Source: Alphaproteobacteria bacterium
GTDB taxonomy: Bacteria; Pseudomonadota; Alphaproteobacteria; Rhizobiales; Devosiaceae
Length of the DNA stretch: 64,000 bases
Assembly: GCA_018828145.1 (NCBI GenBank)
Contig: JAHJWO010000054.1
Coordinates: 248,001-312,000, forward strand
Direction of reading: 5' to 3'
Shown: positions 57,582 through 64,000 of the stretch, one piece after another
Layout of the letters: every line of letters starts with the position of its first letter
How positions within the stretch are numbered: the stretch's first letter is position 1
Translations under genes and position numbers: made by a program
The notes under the pieces: model-generated
Told to the model about the DNA's origin: nothing
The model's input: only the letters and a program-made list of their open reading frames with translations
The model's database searches: none

Positions 57582-57592
57582 CGCGCGAAATC

Positions 57593-57620
57593 AGGGCCGC
57601 CCAAGGGCGGCCCTTTCTTT
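57593..57620 (+). terminator. Intrinsic terminator of the lipoprotein gene
   Basis: AGGGCCGCCC-AA-GGGCGGCCCT (57593-57614) is a 10-bp perfect stem followed by TTCTTTT, 12 bases after the lipoprotein stop. Confidence 0.87.
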
Positions 57621-57634
57621 TGCCCGGCGCGGCG

Positions 57635-57659
57635 TGAACCTCGCGGTGTCCGCAGCGTT
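57635..57659 (+). promoter_or_regulatory. Possible EcfG-type promoter before the small-protein pair
   Basis: TGAAC (57635-57639), a 16-base spacer and CGTT (57656-57659), one base off the GGAAC-N16-CGTT consensus. It lies 29 bases before the start at 57689. The mismatch lowers confidence. Confidence 0.4.
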
Positions 57660-57688
57660 ACTGGTCCCACAGGGATCAGGAGGGTCAC

Positions 57689-57919
57689 ATGACCACCCCA
57701 ACATCAACCGGCCGCGATGGCCTGCCGACCGGTTCGAACACGTCGAAAACGCATGATGTGGCCGATCCGCATCCGGCGACCGAAGAACACTATGACCGGC
57801 AGGAGCGACCCGGCGGTGCCAACCCGCCTCGCAAGGACATCGGCCCCAACAGCGGCAAGCATGATGGCAAGGCGCCTCCCAAGCCCCGCAATGTCGAGGA
57901 CGAGGGTCCGCGGCGATGA
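57689..57919 (+). CDS. Small disordered hypothetical protein
   Basis: 76 residues, rich in Pro, Gly, Asp, Lys and Arg with no hydrophobic segment, so probably disordered. AGGAGGG 6-7 bases before the ATG supports expression. It overlaps the next gene by 4 bases (ATGA), so the two are translationally coupled. No family recognised. Several EcfG targets are small disordered proteins, but the regulatory link rests on one imperfect motif. Confidence 0.72.
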   Translation: MTTPTSTGRDGLPTGSNTSKTHDVADPHPATEEHYDRQERPGGANPPRKDIGPNSGKHDGKAPPKPRNVEDEGPRR

Positions 57920-58146
57920 CCGAGCTGCTGCGCTCCGAACCCGACATCACCCTCGAAGACGATCTGATCGAAGCCCTCGAACGATTCATCGCGCATCGGG
58001 ACGAGCCGCCGCGTGGTCGCATGACGCATAATGACGCCCTCAATGTCATCCTGCGCGATTGGCTAATCGGCCAGGGCTATCTCGATCTTCCGCCCGATCA
58101 GGGCACCATCACGACGGCGCTCGAGGCCGCCAAGGTCCCCGACTAG
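57916..58146 (+). CDS. Small helical hypothetical protein
   Basis: 76 residues, acidic and mostly helical: ITLEDDLIEALERFIAHRD, then THNDALNVILRDWLIGQGYL. Short two-helix proteins of this type resemble ribbon-helix-helix-like or toxin-antitoxin partners, yet no clear family is seen and the partner gene encodes a disordered protein. Overlaps 57689-57919 by 4 bases. Convergent with the hybrid kinase gene (4-base gap). Confidence 0.72.
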   Translation: MTELLRSEPDITLEDDLIEALERFIAHRDEPPRGRMTHNDALNVILRDWLIGQGYLDLPPDQGTITTALEAAKVPD

Positions 58147-58150
58147 GCCT

Positions 58151-60037
58151 TCACCGCACGATCTCCCAGATCGCGTCATGCAGCTGGTTCTGGGAGAATG
58201 GCTTGGACAGTTTCGGCAGGCGCCGTCCGGCGCCCTCGGGCAGCTCCGCATAGCCTGTGGCGATCAGCACCGGCATGCCCGGCCATTTCCCAGCCACCAC
58301 CTCGGCCAGCTGGGCACCGGTCATCTTGGGCATGGCGTGGTCGGATATCACGAGGTCAAACGTCGCTTCCTCCAGCCGCGACAGCGCCTCCGCCGCCGAC
58401 GTGGCCTCCACCACCTCGTGGCCCAGATCCTCCAGCATCGTCGCGGTGTTCATAAGCACCAGATAGTCGTCGTCCACCGCCAGTACGCGCAGCCGGCGCT
58501 GCTCTGGCTCGGCGGCCACCACCGCTACCGGCGCCGGCGTCTGCACGCCCGTCTCAGGCTGCGCCACCGGCAGCCAGAGTTCGGCCACCGTCCCCTCGCC
58601 CGGCTTGCTCCTCAGCTCGAGCCGCCCGCCCGATTGCTCGGCAATGCCATGCACCATGGAGAGGCCCAGCCCGGTCCCCTTGCCAACGCCCTTGGTGGTG
58701 AAGAACGGCTCGCGTGCCCGCGCCAGAACCGCTTCATCCATGCCCTCGCCGCTGTCGGCAATGCTGAGCCGCACGAAATCGCCATCCTGAGTGGCCGAGA
58801 TTCGAATCGTGCCGCCCCCCGGCATGGCGTCGCGCGCATTGACCGTGAGGTTGAGGATTGCCGTGGCCAGGTGATTGGGGTCGCTCAGCGCCGGCGGCAG
58901 ATTGCTGGGAAAGGCAATATCCACCGCGATCATGGCGCCCAGCGAGCTGCTCAGCATCTCCTGCATCGAACGGACCAGGTCCGCCACATCCACCGGCTGG
59001 ATCGCCATGTCCTGGCGCCGCGCAAAGGCCAGCATGCTGCGCGTCAGCGCCGCCCCGCGTTCCGCGCCCTGCCGGGCATTGTCCAGCAGCCGCAAGGCCT
59101 GCGGGTCATCCGGAAGCCGCTTGCGCAGCAGTTCGAGGCTGCTCAGCACCGCCATCAGCAGATTGTTGAAGTCATGCGCCACGCCCCCGGTGAGCTGGCC
59201 GATGGCCTCCATCTTCTGGGATTGCAGCAGCTGCTCGCGCGCCGTCTCCAGCTCCTGCTGCACCCGCATCCGCTCGGTAATGTCCCGCGTGATCTTGGCG
59301 AACCCGATCAGGCTGCCATCCGGATCGCGGATGGCGTCGATCACCACATGCGCCATGAACCGGGTGCCGTCCTTGCGGACGCGCCAGCCTTCCTTTTCGA
59401 ACTTGCCGGTCTCCCGCGCGACCTCCAGCGCCCGGGCCGGCGCCCCCGATGCCCGGTCCTCCTGCGTATAGAAGCGCTCGAAATGCTGCCCGACGATCTC
59501 CTCGGGCGTATAACCCTTGATCCGCTCGGCCCCGGCATTCCAGTTGGTGACGAGGCCATCGGGGCTGATCATGTAGAGCGCATAGTCGGTAACGCCCAGC
59601 ACCAGGCGCCGGAACATGTCCTGCGAGCGCGCCAGCTCGATCTCCGCACGGCGCCGGTCGGTGATGTCGCGGGTGATCTTGGCAAAGCCCAGCAGGGCCC
59701 CGTCCTGGCCCATGATCGGATCGATCACCGCATGGGCCCAGAAGCGCGTGCCATCCTTGCGCAGCCGCCAGCCCTGCGTCTCGAACCGTCCCGCGCTGGC
59801 CGCCACCTGCAAGGCGTGATCAGGCAGCCCCCTCGCCAGGTCCTCTGGCGTGTAGAACATCGAAAAGTGCTTACCCAGCACTTCGTGTTCCTCATAGCCC
59901 TTGAAGCGCTTTGCGCCGGCATTCCAGCTCGACACCAGTCCTTCGGGTGTCAGCATATAGATGCCGTAATCCGTAATGGCCTCGACCAGCAGACGATATT
60001 GTTCAGCGGATGGAGCCGCCAATTCAATCGATGTCAT
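58151..60037 (-). CDS. PAS-PAS hybrid histidine kinase with receiver domain
   Basis: 628 residues, soluble: two PAS-PAC units (about 12-135 and 140-262) that are closely similar to each other, a HisKA with the acceptor His in GVAHDFNNLL (HWE-unlike, classic), HATPase_c (NLTVNARDAMP, DSGEGMD, GLGLSMVHG) and a C-terminal receiver (phospho-Asp in LVISDHAMPK). The PAS cores carry no clear haem or flavin signature. The C-terminal receiver makes a phosphorelay likely. No partner regulator is adjacent. Confidence 0.93.
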   Translation of the reverse strand: MTSIELAAPSAEQYRLLVEAITDYGIYMLTPEGLVSSWNAGAKRFKGYEEHEVLGKHFSMFYTPEDLARGLPDHALQVAASAGRFETQGWRLRKDGTRFWAHAVIDPIMGQDGALLGFAKITRDITDRRRAEIELARSQDMFRRLVLGVTDYALYMISPDGLVTNWNAGAERIKGYTPEEIVGQHFERFYTQEDRASGAPARALEVARETGKFEKEGWRVRKDGTRFMAHVVIDAIRDPDGSLIGFAKITRDITERMRVQQELETAREQLLQSQKMEAIGQLTGGVAHDFNNLLMAVLSSLELLRKRLPDDPQALRLLDNARQGAERGAALTRSMLAFARRQDMAIQPVDVADLVRSMQEMLSSSLGAMIAVDIAFPSNLPPALSDPNHLATAILNLTVNARDAMPGGGTIRISATQDGDFVRLSIADSGEGMDEAVLARAREPFFTTKGVGKGTGLGLSMVHGIAEQSGGRLELRSKPGEGTVAELWLPVAQPETGVQTPAPVAVVAAEPEQRRLRVLAVDDDYLVLMNTATMLEDLGHEVVEATSAAEALSRLEEATFDLVISDHAMPKMTGAQLAEVVAGKWPGMPVLIATGYAELPEGAGRRLPKLSKPFSQNQLHDAIWEIVR

Positions 60038-60262
60038 CTGACCCCCAAGGTAACGCGAGGAAACGCCGCACTACCCATTCCGGTTCCACCGGCCCCTCGC
60101 GAGCTTGGAGCAGCGCGAGCCCCGCTGGCAAGAGCCGGGGCGCTCGAAACGGCAAGGCATGGCAATCAACTGGGGAACATTTGGGCAAAAAAACAACGGG
60201 CGCCGATATCACTCAGCTAACCCGTTGCGTTTTATTGCAGATCGACCCCGAGGGGAAGATTT

Positions 60263-60347
60263 TGGTGCGGTCGAGAAGACTCGAACTTCCACGTCTTGCG
60301 ACACAGCGACCTCAACGCTGCGCGTCTACCAATTCCGCCACGACCGC
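60263..60347 (-). tRNA. tRNA-Leu (anticodon GAG)
   Basis: 85 bases including encoded CCA, with the long variable arm of type II tRNAs. Acceptor stem GCGGTCG/CGACCGC, anticodon loop TTGAGGT (GAG, reads CUC and CUU), T-loop GTTCGAGTC. Promoter-like TTGAGG (60416-60411) and TACATC (60393-60388), 17 bases apart, lie upstream. Confidence 0.95.
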
Positions 60348-60462
60348 ACGCTTTGGTAGAGCCACGCCCGGGGGCGAAGCGAGTGGGGATGTAGCAAAGG
60401 TCTCCCGGAACCTCAAGCAATTAAATCGAGATTTCCCGTAGGGACTTCGTGGCGGGCACGAT

Positions 60463-60600
60463 GGGCGTCGCATTTCAGGTCAGGCCGAGCCGAAAGGCGC
60501 GGTTTGCGAGCACCGGAGCGGAGCGTACCGAAATGTACGTGAGCACCGGAGCGCAGCAGACCGGGGCTTGCAGGCCGGCATCACCTGAAAGGCGATGCCC
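60463..60600. repeat. Structured element B between the FliN-like gene and tRNA-Leu
   Basis: 138 bp with 18-base complementary arms (60463-60480 and 60583-60600; 16 Watson-Crick pairs, 1 G-U, 1 mismatch). Inside: CAGGCCGAG-C-CGAAA, two tandem copies of GTGAGCACCGGAGC-type blocks and CAGGCCGGCATC. The inner blocks match element A at 46559-46723; the arms differ. Confidence 0.68.
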
Positions 60601-60834
60601 TTAGCCGCGGCGGTAGATTTTTTCGGAGATCAGTACCCGCAGGTGTCCGTCCTCGACGCTCACTTCCCCATGGGCAATCAGGGTATTGTTGGCGTAGATG
60701 TTGAGCGGATCGTTTTCGTCGGCATCGAGCTCGATCACCGCGCCGCGGCCCATCCGCAGCAGGTGATGGATCGGCATCGTCGTCGCGCCAAGCTCGACGG
60801 TGATGTCCACTTCAATATTGTCTAGTGTGTTCAT
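60601..60834 (-). CDS. Orphan FliN/SpoA-domain protein
   Basis: 77 residues forming essentially one SpoA (FliM/FliN C-terminal) domain: [20 protein letters not shown], then [24 protein letters not shown] and [11 protein letters not shown]. SpoA domains build the flagellar switch C-ring or type III sorting platform. No flagellar gene is nearby and FliN itself is longer, so this may be a second, short FliN. The ATG at 60834 gives the complete domain. It is divergent from lipB (75-base gap). Confidence 0.82.
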   Translation of the reverse strand: MNTLDNIEVDITVELGATTMPIHHLLRMGRGAVIELDADENDPLNIYANNTLIAHGEVSVEDGHLRVLISEKIYRRG

Positions 60835-60909
60835 AGATATGGATTGAACCCGTTCCGGCGCCGACATAATGGCGCCGCTGAATCTGTTACAGGCAACTCT
60901 CTGGCAAGC

Positions 60910-61674
60910 ATGGTTATGGAAGCGTTAACGACGAGCGCCGCGGACTGCGAAATCAGTAGCAAATTGGCACGCAGCGATGCCCGGCCGGTGCAGTGGATCA
61001 TTTCGCCCGAGCCGGTGCCCTACCCGCCGGCGCTGGAAACCATGCGCGCCCGCGCCGCCGCCATTGCCGCGGGCGAGGCCGAGGAGGCCATATGGCTGCT
61101 CGAACACCCCCCGCTCTATACCGCCGGCACCTCCGCTCTCGCGGCCGACCTGCTGTCCGATCGCTTCCCCGTCTATGATGCTGGCCGGGGCGGCCAATAT
61201 ACCTATCATGGCCCGGGCCAGCGCGTGGCCTATGTCATGCTGGACCTCACCCGGCGCGGGCGCGACATCCGCTGCCTCGTCAAGGGGCTCGAAAGCTGGG
61301 TGATCGATACCCTGGCCGCCCACAACATCGTCGGCGAGCGCCGCGAGGGCCGCATCGGCGTCTGGGTCCGGCGGCCGGACAAGGGCGTGCTCAGGGAAGA
61401 CAAGATCGCCGCCATCGGCGTCCGCGTCTCCAAATGGGTGACCTTCCACGGCATTTCGCTCAACGTCATGCCCGATCTCGGCCATTATGACGGCATCGTG
61501 CCCTGTGGCATTTCCGACCAAGGCGTCACCAGCTTTGAGGATCTGGGCCAGCTGGCCTCCATGCCCGAGGTCGACTCGGTGCTCCGCACCGCTTTCGAGC
61601 GCCATTTCGGCCCCACCATTTCCGCAACAGAGGAAAGCCTTGTCAGCACTGGTCTGCATGGCCTAGTTGCGTAA
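60910..61674 (+). CDS. lipB: Octanoyl transferase LipB
   Basis: Transfers octanoate from octanoyl-ACP to lipoyl domains, first step of lipoate synthesis. 254 residues. [43 protein letters not shown] (catalytic Lys) and [11 protein letters not shown] (catalytic Cys about 199) are all present. The start is uncertain (ATG 60910 or 60916); no clear ribosome site. Single gene. Confidence 0.95.
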   Translation: MVMEALTTSAADCEISSKLARSDARPVQWIISPEPVPYPPALETMRARAAAIAAGEAEEAIWLLEHPPLYTAGTSALAADLLSDRFPVYDAGRGGQYTYHGPGQRVAYVMLDLTRRGRDIRCLVKGLESWVIDTLAAHNIVGERREGRIGVWVRRPDKGVLREDKIAAIGVRVSKWVTFHGISLNVMPDLGHYDGIVPCGISDQGVTSFEDLGQLASMPEVDSVLRTAFERHFGPTISATEESLVSTGLHGLVA

Positions 61675-61704
61675 CATTCAATCGCGCCGCCCTGGAGGGA
61701 CGAG

Positions 61705-62241
61705 ATGACCTTGGACGACCTGAAACGACTCTTTACGCGCCAGACCCTGTTCCGGCTCGACGCGATCCTGTCGCCCAAGCTGGTGCCCATCCTCTATGCC
61801 CTGGGCTTGGCCGGCATCCTGCTCTGGGCCATCAGCCATCTGTTCTGGAGCTTCGGCTTCGGTTTCGGCACCGGCCTCTGGGGCCTGCTCGAAATCGCCG
61901 TCTTCGGCCTGCTGTCCCTGGTCGGCCTGCGCATTGCCTGCGAGGCGCTGCTGGTGTGGTTCAAGGCCCATGAATCGAGCGGCGAGACGGTCAACCGCTC
62001 CCGCTATTCGGCATCCCTGCTCGACGAGGTCCGCGAAGCCATCCGCGACCTGGCTGAAGAGGGCGAAGACGCCGACTATGCCGAGGCCGAAGAATACATT
62101 ACCCCCGCCACCGAGCCCGCACCCTATGTGACGCCGGCAACGCCCGCCACACCGGAACCACCCCGTGCCCCGGCCACCACCTCCGGCGAAGTCTTCAAGC
62201 CCCGCCGCACCGCCAAGCGCACCCCACCGCCCAAGGTGTGA
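61705..62241 (+). CDS. DUF4282-type membrane protein
   Basis: 178 residues: a short amphipathic start, two membrane helices (about 27-45 and 58-80), then a cytoplasmic Pro/Ala/Thr/Glu-rich tail. The pattern fits the DUF4282 family, which has unknown function. GGAGGGACGAG precedes the ATG. It follows lipB by 30 bases and may be cotranscribed. Confidence 0.8.
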   Translation: MTLDDLKRLFTRQTLFRLDAILSPKLVPILYALGLAGILLWAISHLFWSFGFGFGTGLWGLLEIAVFGLLSLVGLRIACEALLVWFKAHESSGETVNRSRYSASLLDEVREAIRDLAEEGEDADYAEAEEYITPATEPAPYVTPATPATPEPPRAPATTSGEVFKPRRTAKRTPPPKV

Positions 62242-62294
62242 GCCCCGGGGAACCCCGCGATGGCAGCAACGCCCGCTGCCTGACCCCCATCGGA

Positions 62295-62385
62295 CGTCAC
62301 CCTCGGGCTTGACCCGAGGGCTCGGTACTTGCGGAGTGCCCATCAAGATAAGTGCCCTCGGGTCAAGCCCGAGCGTGACGATCTG
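62295..62385. repeat. Long inverted repeat of the CTCGGGCTTGACCCGAG type
   Basis: Two 27-base arms (62295-62321 and about 62352-62379) that are complementary but for one base. Each arm itself contains the common intergenic repeat CTCGGGCTTGACCCGAGGG. A related single copy is at 46484-46508. It lies after the DUF4282 gene. Confidence 0.7.
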
Positions 62386-62426
62386 TGGTGGGCAGGGGCA
62401 CCGGTTGAGGCAACGGCAAGAACAAA

Positions 62427-62460
62427 AAAGGCCGCCGGGACATCCATCCCGGCGGCCTTT
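62427..62460 (-). terminator. Bidirectional terminator between doxX and the DUF4282 gene
   Basis: AAAGGCCGCCGGGA-CATCCA-TCCCGGCGGCCTTT is a 14-bp perfect stem. T-runs flank it on both strands (TTTTTTGTT on the minus strand), so it can end transcription from either side. Confidence 0.9.
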
Positions 62461-62478
62461 CTCATTCACCCAACAAGC

Positions 62479-62856
62479 TTACTTGTTGTTGACGCTCCAG
62501 GCGCCCGGACCGGAAAACACCAGGTACAGGAACACGAAGCAGAACAGGATCGGGGCATCGCCACCGTTATTCGTCGGGTACAGGCTGTTGGGAGCGTGGA
62601 CCATCCAATAGGCCACGGCCATGGTGCCCGAGGCGATGAGGGCGGCCGGACGGGTGAAGAAGCCGGCAATGATCATCACGCCGGTGCTCAGCTCGATAAG
62701 GCCGGCAGCGCCGAACAGGCTCATCAGCGGCGGCGACATTTCGGTGGCGGGGAAGCCGAACAGCTTCTGGGTACCATGCAGGAGAAACAGCAGGCCGGCG
62801 ACGATGCGCAGCACGGCGAGGGCCTGCGGCGCATATGCGGAGAGACGATCGAACAT
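62479..62856 (-). CDS. DoxX-family membrane protein
   Basis: 125 residues with four membrane helices. LRIVAGLLFLLHGTQKLFGFP and GAAGLIELSTGVMIIAGFFTRPAALIA are the DoxX hallmarks. Members take part in sulfur or thiol oxidation or in unknown redox roles; function here is open. ATG at 62856. Single gene, divergent from rimO. Confidence 0.9.
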   Translation of the reverse strand: MFDRLSAYAPQALAVLRIVAGLLFLLHGTQKLFGFPATEMSPPLMSLFGAAGLIELSTGVMIIAGFFTRPAALIASGTMAVAYWMVHAPNSLYPTNNGGDAPILFCFVFLYLVFSGPGAWSVNNK

Positions 62857-63095
62857 TGAGTTTCCTTTGAATCAACTGGCCGCGCTGGCGCAGCAGCCGA
62901 ACCCATAGCCGCCGCAACCCTCAGTGAAAACTAAACAATTCGTAACGCAGCGTTCGCTGATCGGCACCAATCACCCCGCGGCCATCCGTCACGATCAGGC
63001 CTGCCCCGCGCCATGCGGGGGGCAGTCACATTGCGTAACCGTCAAACATTCTGTATGACGCGCGCAACCATTCCCACATCGGAAATACCGCTCAC

Positions 63096-64000
63096 ATGAG
63101 CCAAGCGCCAAAAATTGGCCTCGTCAGCCTCGGCTGCCCCAAAGCCCTCGTCGACAGCGAGCGCATCATGTCGACCCTGCGCAGCCAGGGCTATTCGTTC
63201 AGCCGCGACTATGCCGGCGCCGACATCGTCCTCGTCAACACCTGCGGCTTTCTCGACAGCGCCAAGCAGGAATCGCTCGAAGCCATCGGCGAAGCCCTCA
63301 GCGAGAACGGCCGCGTCATCGTCACCGGCTGCCTGGGCGTCGAGGAAGAGCTGATCCGCGCCACCCATCCCTCGGTGCTCGCCATTTCCGGCCCGCATCA
63401 GTATGAGAACGTCGTTTCGGCCGTGCACGAGCATCTGCCGCCCGTGCCCAACAGGTTCGTCGACCTGGTGCCCGAGACCGGCCTCAAGCTCACCCCGCGC
63501 CACTACGCCTATCTCAAGATTTCCGAAGGCTGCAACAATCGCTGCTCCTTCTGCATCATCCCCCAGATCCGCGGCGACCTGGCAAGCCGGCCTGCCGCCG
63601 GCATCCTGGGCGAGGCCGAGGGCCTGATCCGCTCGGGCGTCAAGGAGCTGCTGGTCATCTCCCAGGATACCAGCGCCTATGGCGTCGATATCCGCTATGC
63701 CGAGAGCAATTATCGCGGGCGCCCGGTCAAGGCGAAGTTCTACGACCTGGCCAAGGAGCTGGGCCAGCTCGGCGCCTGGGTACGCCTGCACTATGTCTAT
63801 CCCTATCCCCATGTCGACCAGGTGATGGAGCTGATGGCCGAAGGCCTCGTCCTGCCCTATCTCGACATTCCCTTCCAGCACGCCTCCCCCAAGGTGCTCA
63901 AGGCCATGCGCCGTCCTGCCCACCAGGACAAGACGCTCAACCGCATTCTGAAGTGGCGTGAGCAGGTCCCCGATCTCACGGTCCGCTCCAACTTCATCGT
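63096..64000 (+). CDS. rimO: Ribosomal protein S12 methylthiotransferase RimO, 5' part
   Basis: Radical SAM enzyme that adds methylthio to Asp89 of S12. Partial: 301 codons visible, continuing beyond the window. The start [22 protein letters not shown] is the UPF0004 domain with its first Cys; VLVNTCGF and VTGCLG give the other two Cys of that cluster. The radical SAM motif CNNRCSFC is near residue 142, and [19 protein letters not shown] near 252 completes the match. ATG at 63096, which gives the family N-terminus. Confidence 0.95.
   Translation, partial: MSQAPKIGLVSLGCPKALVDSERIMSTLRSQGYSFSRDYAGADIVLVNTCGFLDSAKQESLEAIGEALSENGRVIVTGCLGVEEELIRATHPSVLAISGPHQYENVVSAVHEHLPPVPNRFVDLVPETGLKLTPRHYAYLKISEGCNNRCSFCIIPQIRGDLASRPAAGILGEAEGLIRSGVKELLVISQDTSAYGVDIRYAESNYRGRPVKAKFYDLAKELGQLGAWVRLHYVYPYPHVDQVMELMAEGLVLPYLDIPFQHASPKVLKAMRRPAHQDKTLNRILKWREQVPDLTVRSNFI

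Noticed and set aside
58178-60220. Long plus-strand open frame (680 codons) opposite the hybrid kinase
   Set aside because: Antisense shadow of a clear kinase gene in GC-rich DNA; the translation is His/Arg-rich with no family match.

Overview
The window is a contiguous piece of a GC-rich alphaproteobacterial chromosome, most likely Hyphomicrobiales and probably Devosia or a close relative. This is inferred from gene content and order, because no search could be run. Supporting signs are the rpsB-tsf-pyrH-frr-uppS-cdsA-rseP-bamA-lpxD-fabZ-lpxA-lpxB block ending at gltA, MipZ instead of MinCD, CpdR, an alphaproteobacterial-type LexA box (GAAC-N7-GAAC), a GGAAC-N16-CGTT stress promoter and TTAA-N7-TTAA CtrA-type sites. 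There is no rRNA, prophage, insertion sequence, integrase or CRISPR array; this looks like ordinary core chromosome with small accessory patches.

Layout. 1-13.6 kb: the end of gltX, then gltA, then one long minus-strand block for translation (rpsB, tsf, frr), UMP kinase, undecaprenyl phosphate and CDP-diacylglycerol synthesis, site-2 protease, outer-membrane assembly and lipid A. lpxI and dxr are absent from slots they often occupy in relatives. 14-15.6 kb: an ArsR regulator, an AHSA1/SRPBCC protein and an NTF2-fold protein, whose two promoters share a TTCCGGAA operator-like repeat. 15.9-20 kb: dnaE with a small trailing gene, preceded by a 32-residue membrane protein gene whose promoter carries a LexA box. 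20-28.3 kb: accessory genes (a PPOX-family flavoprotein, TetR, a Tat-exported hydrolase, an ECF sigma factor with its DGPF partner, pyrF, Mn-catalase, a membrane hydrolase). 28.4-33 kb: clpS-clpA and a HerA-like ATPase. 33-39.6 kb: a tripartite tricarboxylate transporter (tctCBA) divergent from a DctB/DctD-type system; the intergenic region has a good sigma-54 promoter and two upstream inverted repeats. 39.8-46.4 kb: aldose epimerase, hrpB, msrB, a second PPOX protein, an FMN reductase divergent from HxlR, and a phosphodiesterase. 46.7-47.4 kb: two tRNA-Val genes and cpdR. 47.8-56.9 kb: N-formylglutamate amidohydrolase, a SPOR-tailed D,D-carboxypeptidase, mipZ, a DnaJ/VWA pair, GST/DUF1489, a 33-residue membrane protein, a kinase-like protein and mgtE. 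57-64 kb: a small lipoprotein, a pair of small unknown proteins, a PAS-PAS hybrid histidine kinase, tRNA-Leu, an orphan FliN-like protein, lipB, a DUF4282 protein, doxX and the start of rimO.

How the parts connect. The envelope block supplies substrate lipids (UppS, CdsA), the assembly machine (BamA) and lipid A (LpxD/A/B, FabZ). ClpS/ClpA and CpdR are parts of regulated proteolysis, and MipZ and the CtrA-type sites belong to cell-cycle control. The Tct/Dct locus looks like a complete sense-and-import circuit for a carboxylate. The most interesting non-coding features are the SOS-type microprotein promoter, two large structured elements next to tRNA genes with different but self-complementary ends, the shared ArsR operators, and several perfect palindromes in promoters.
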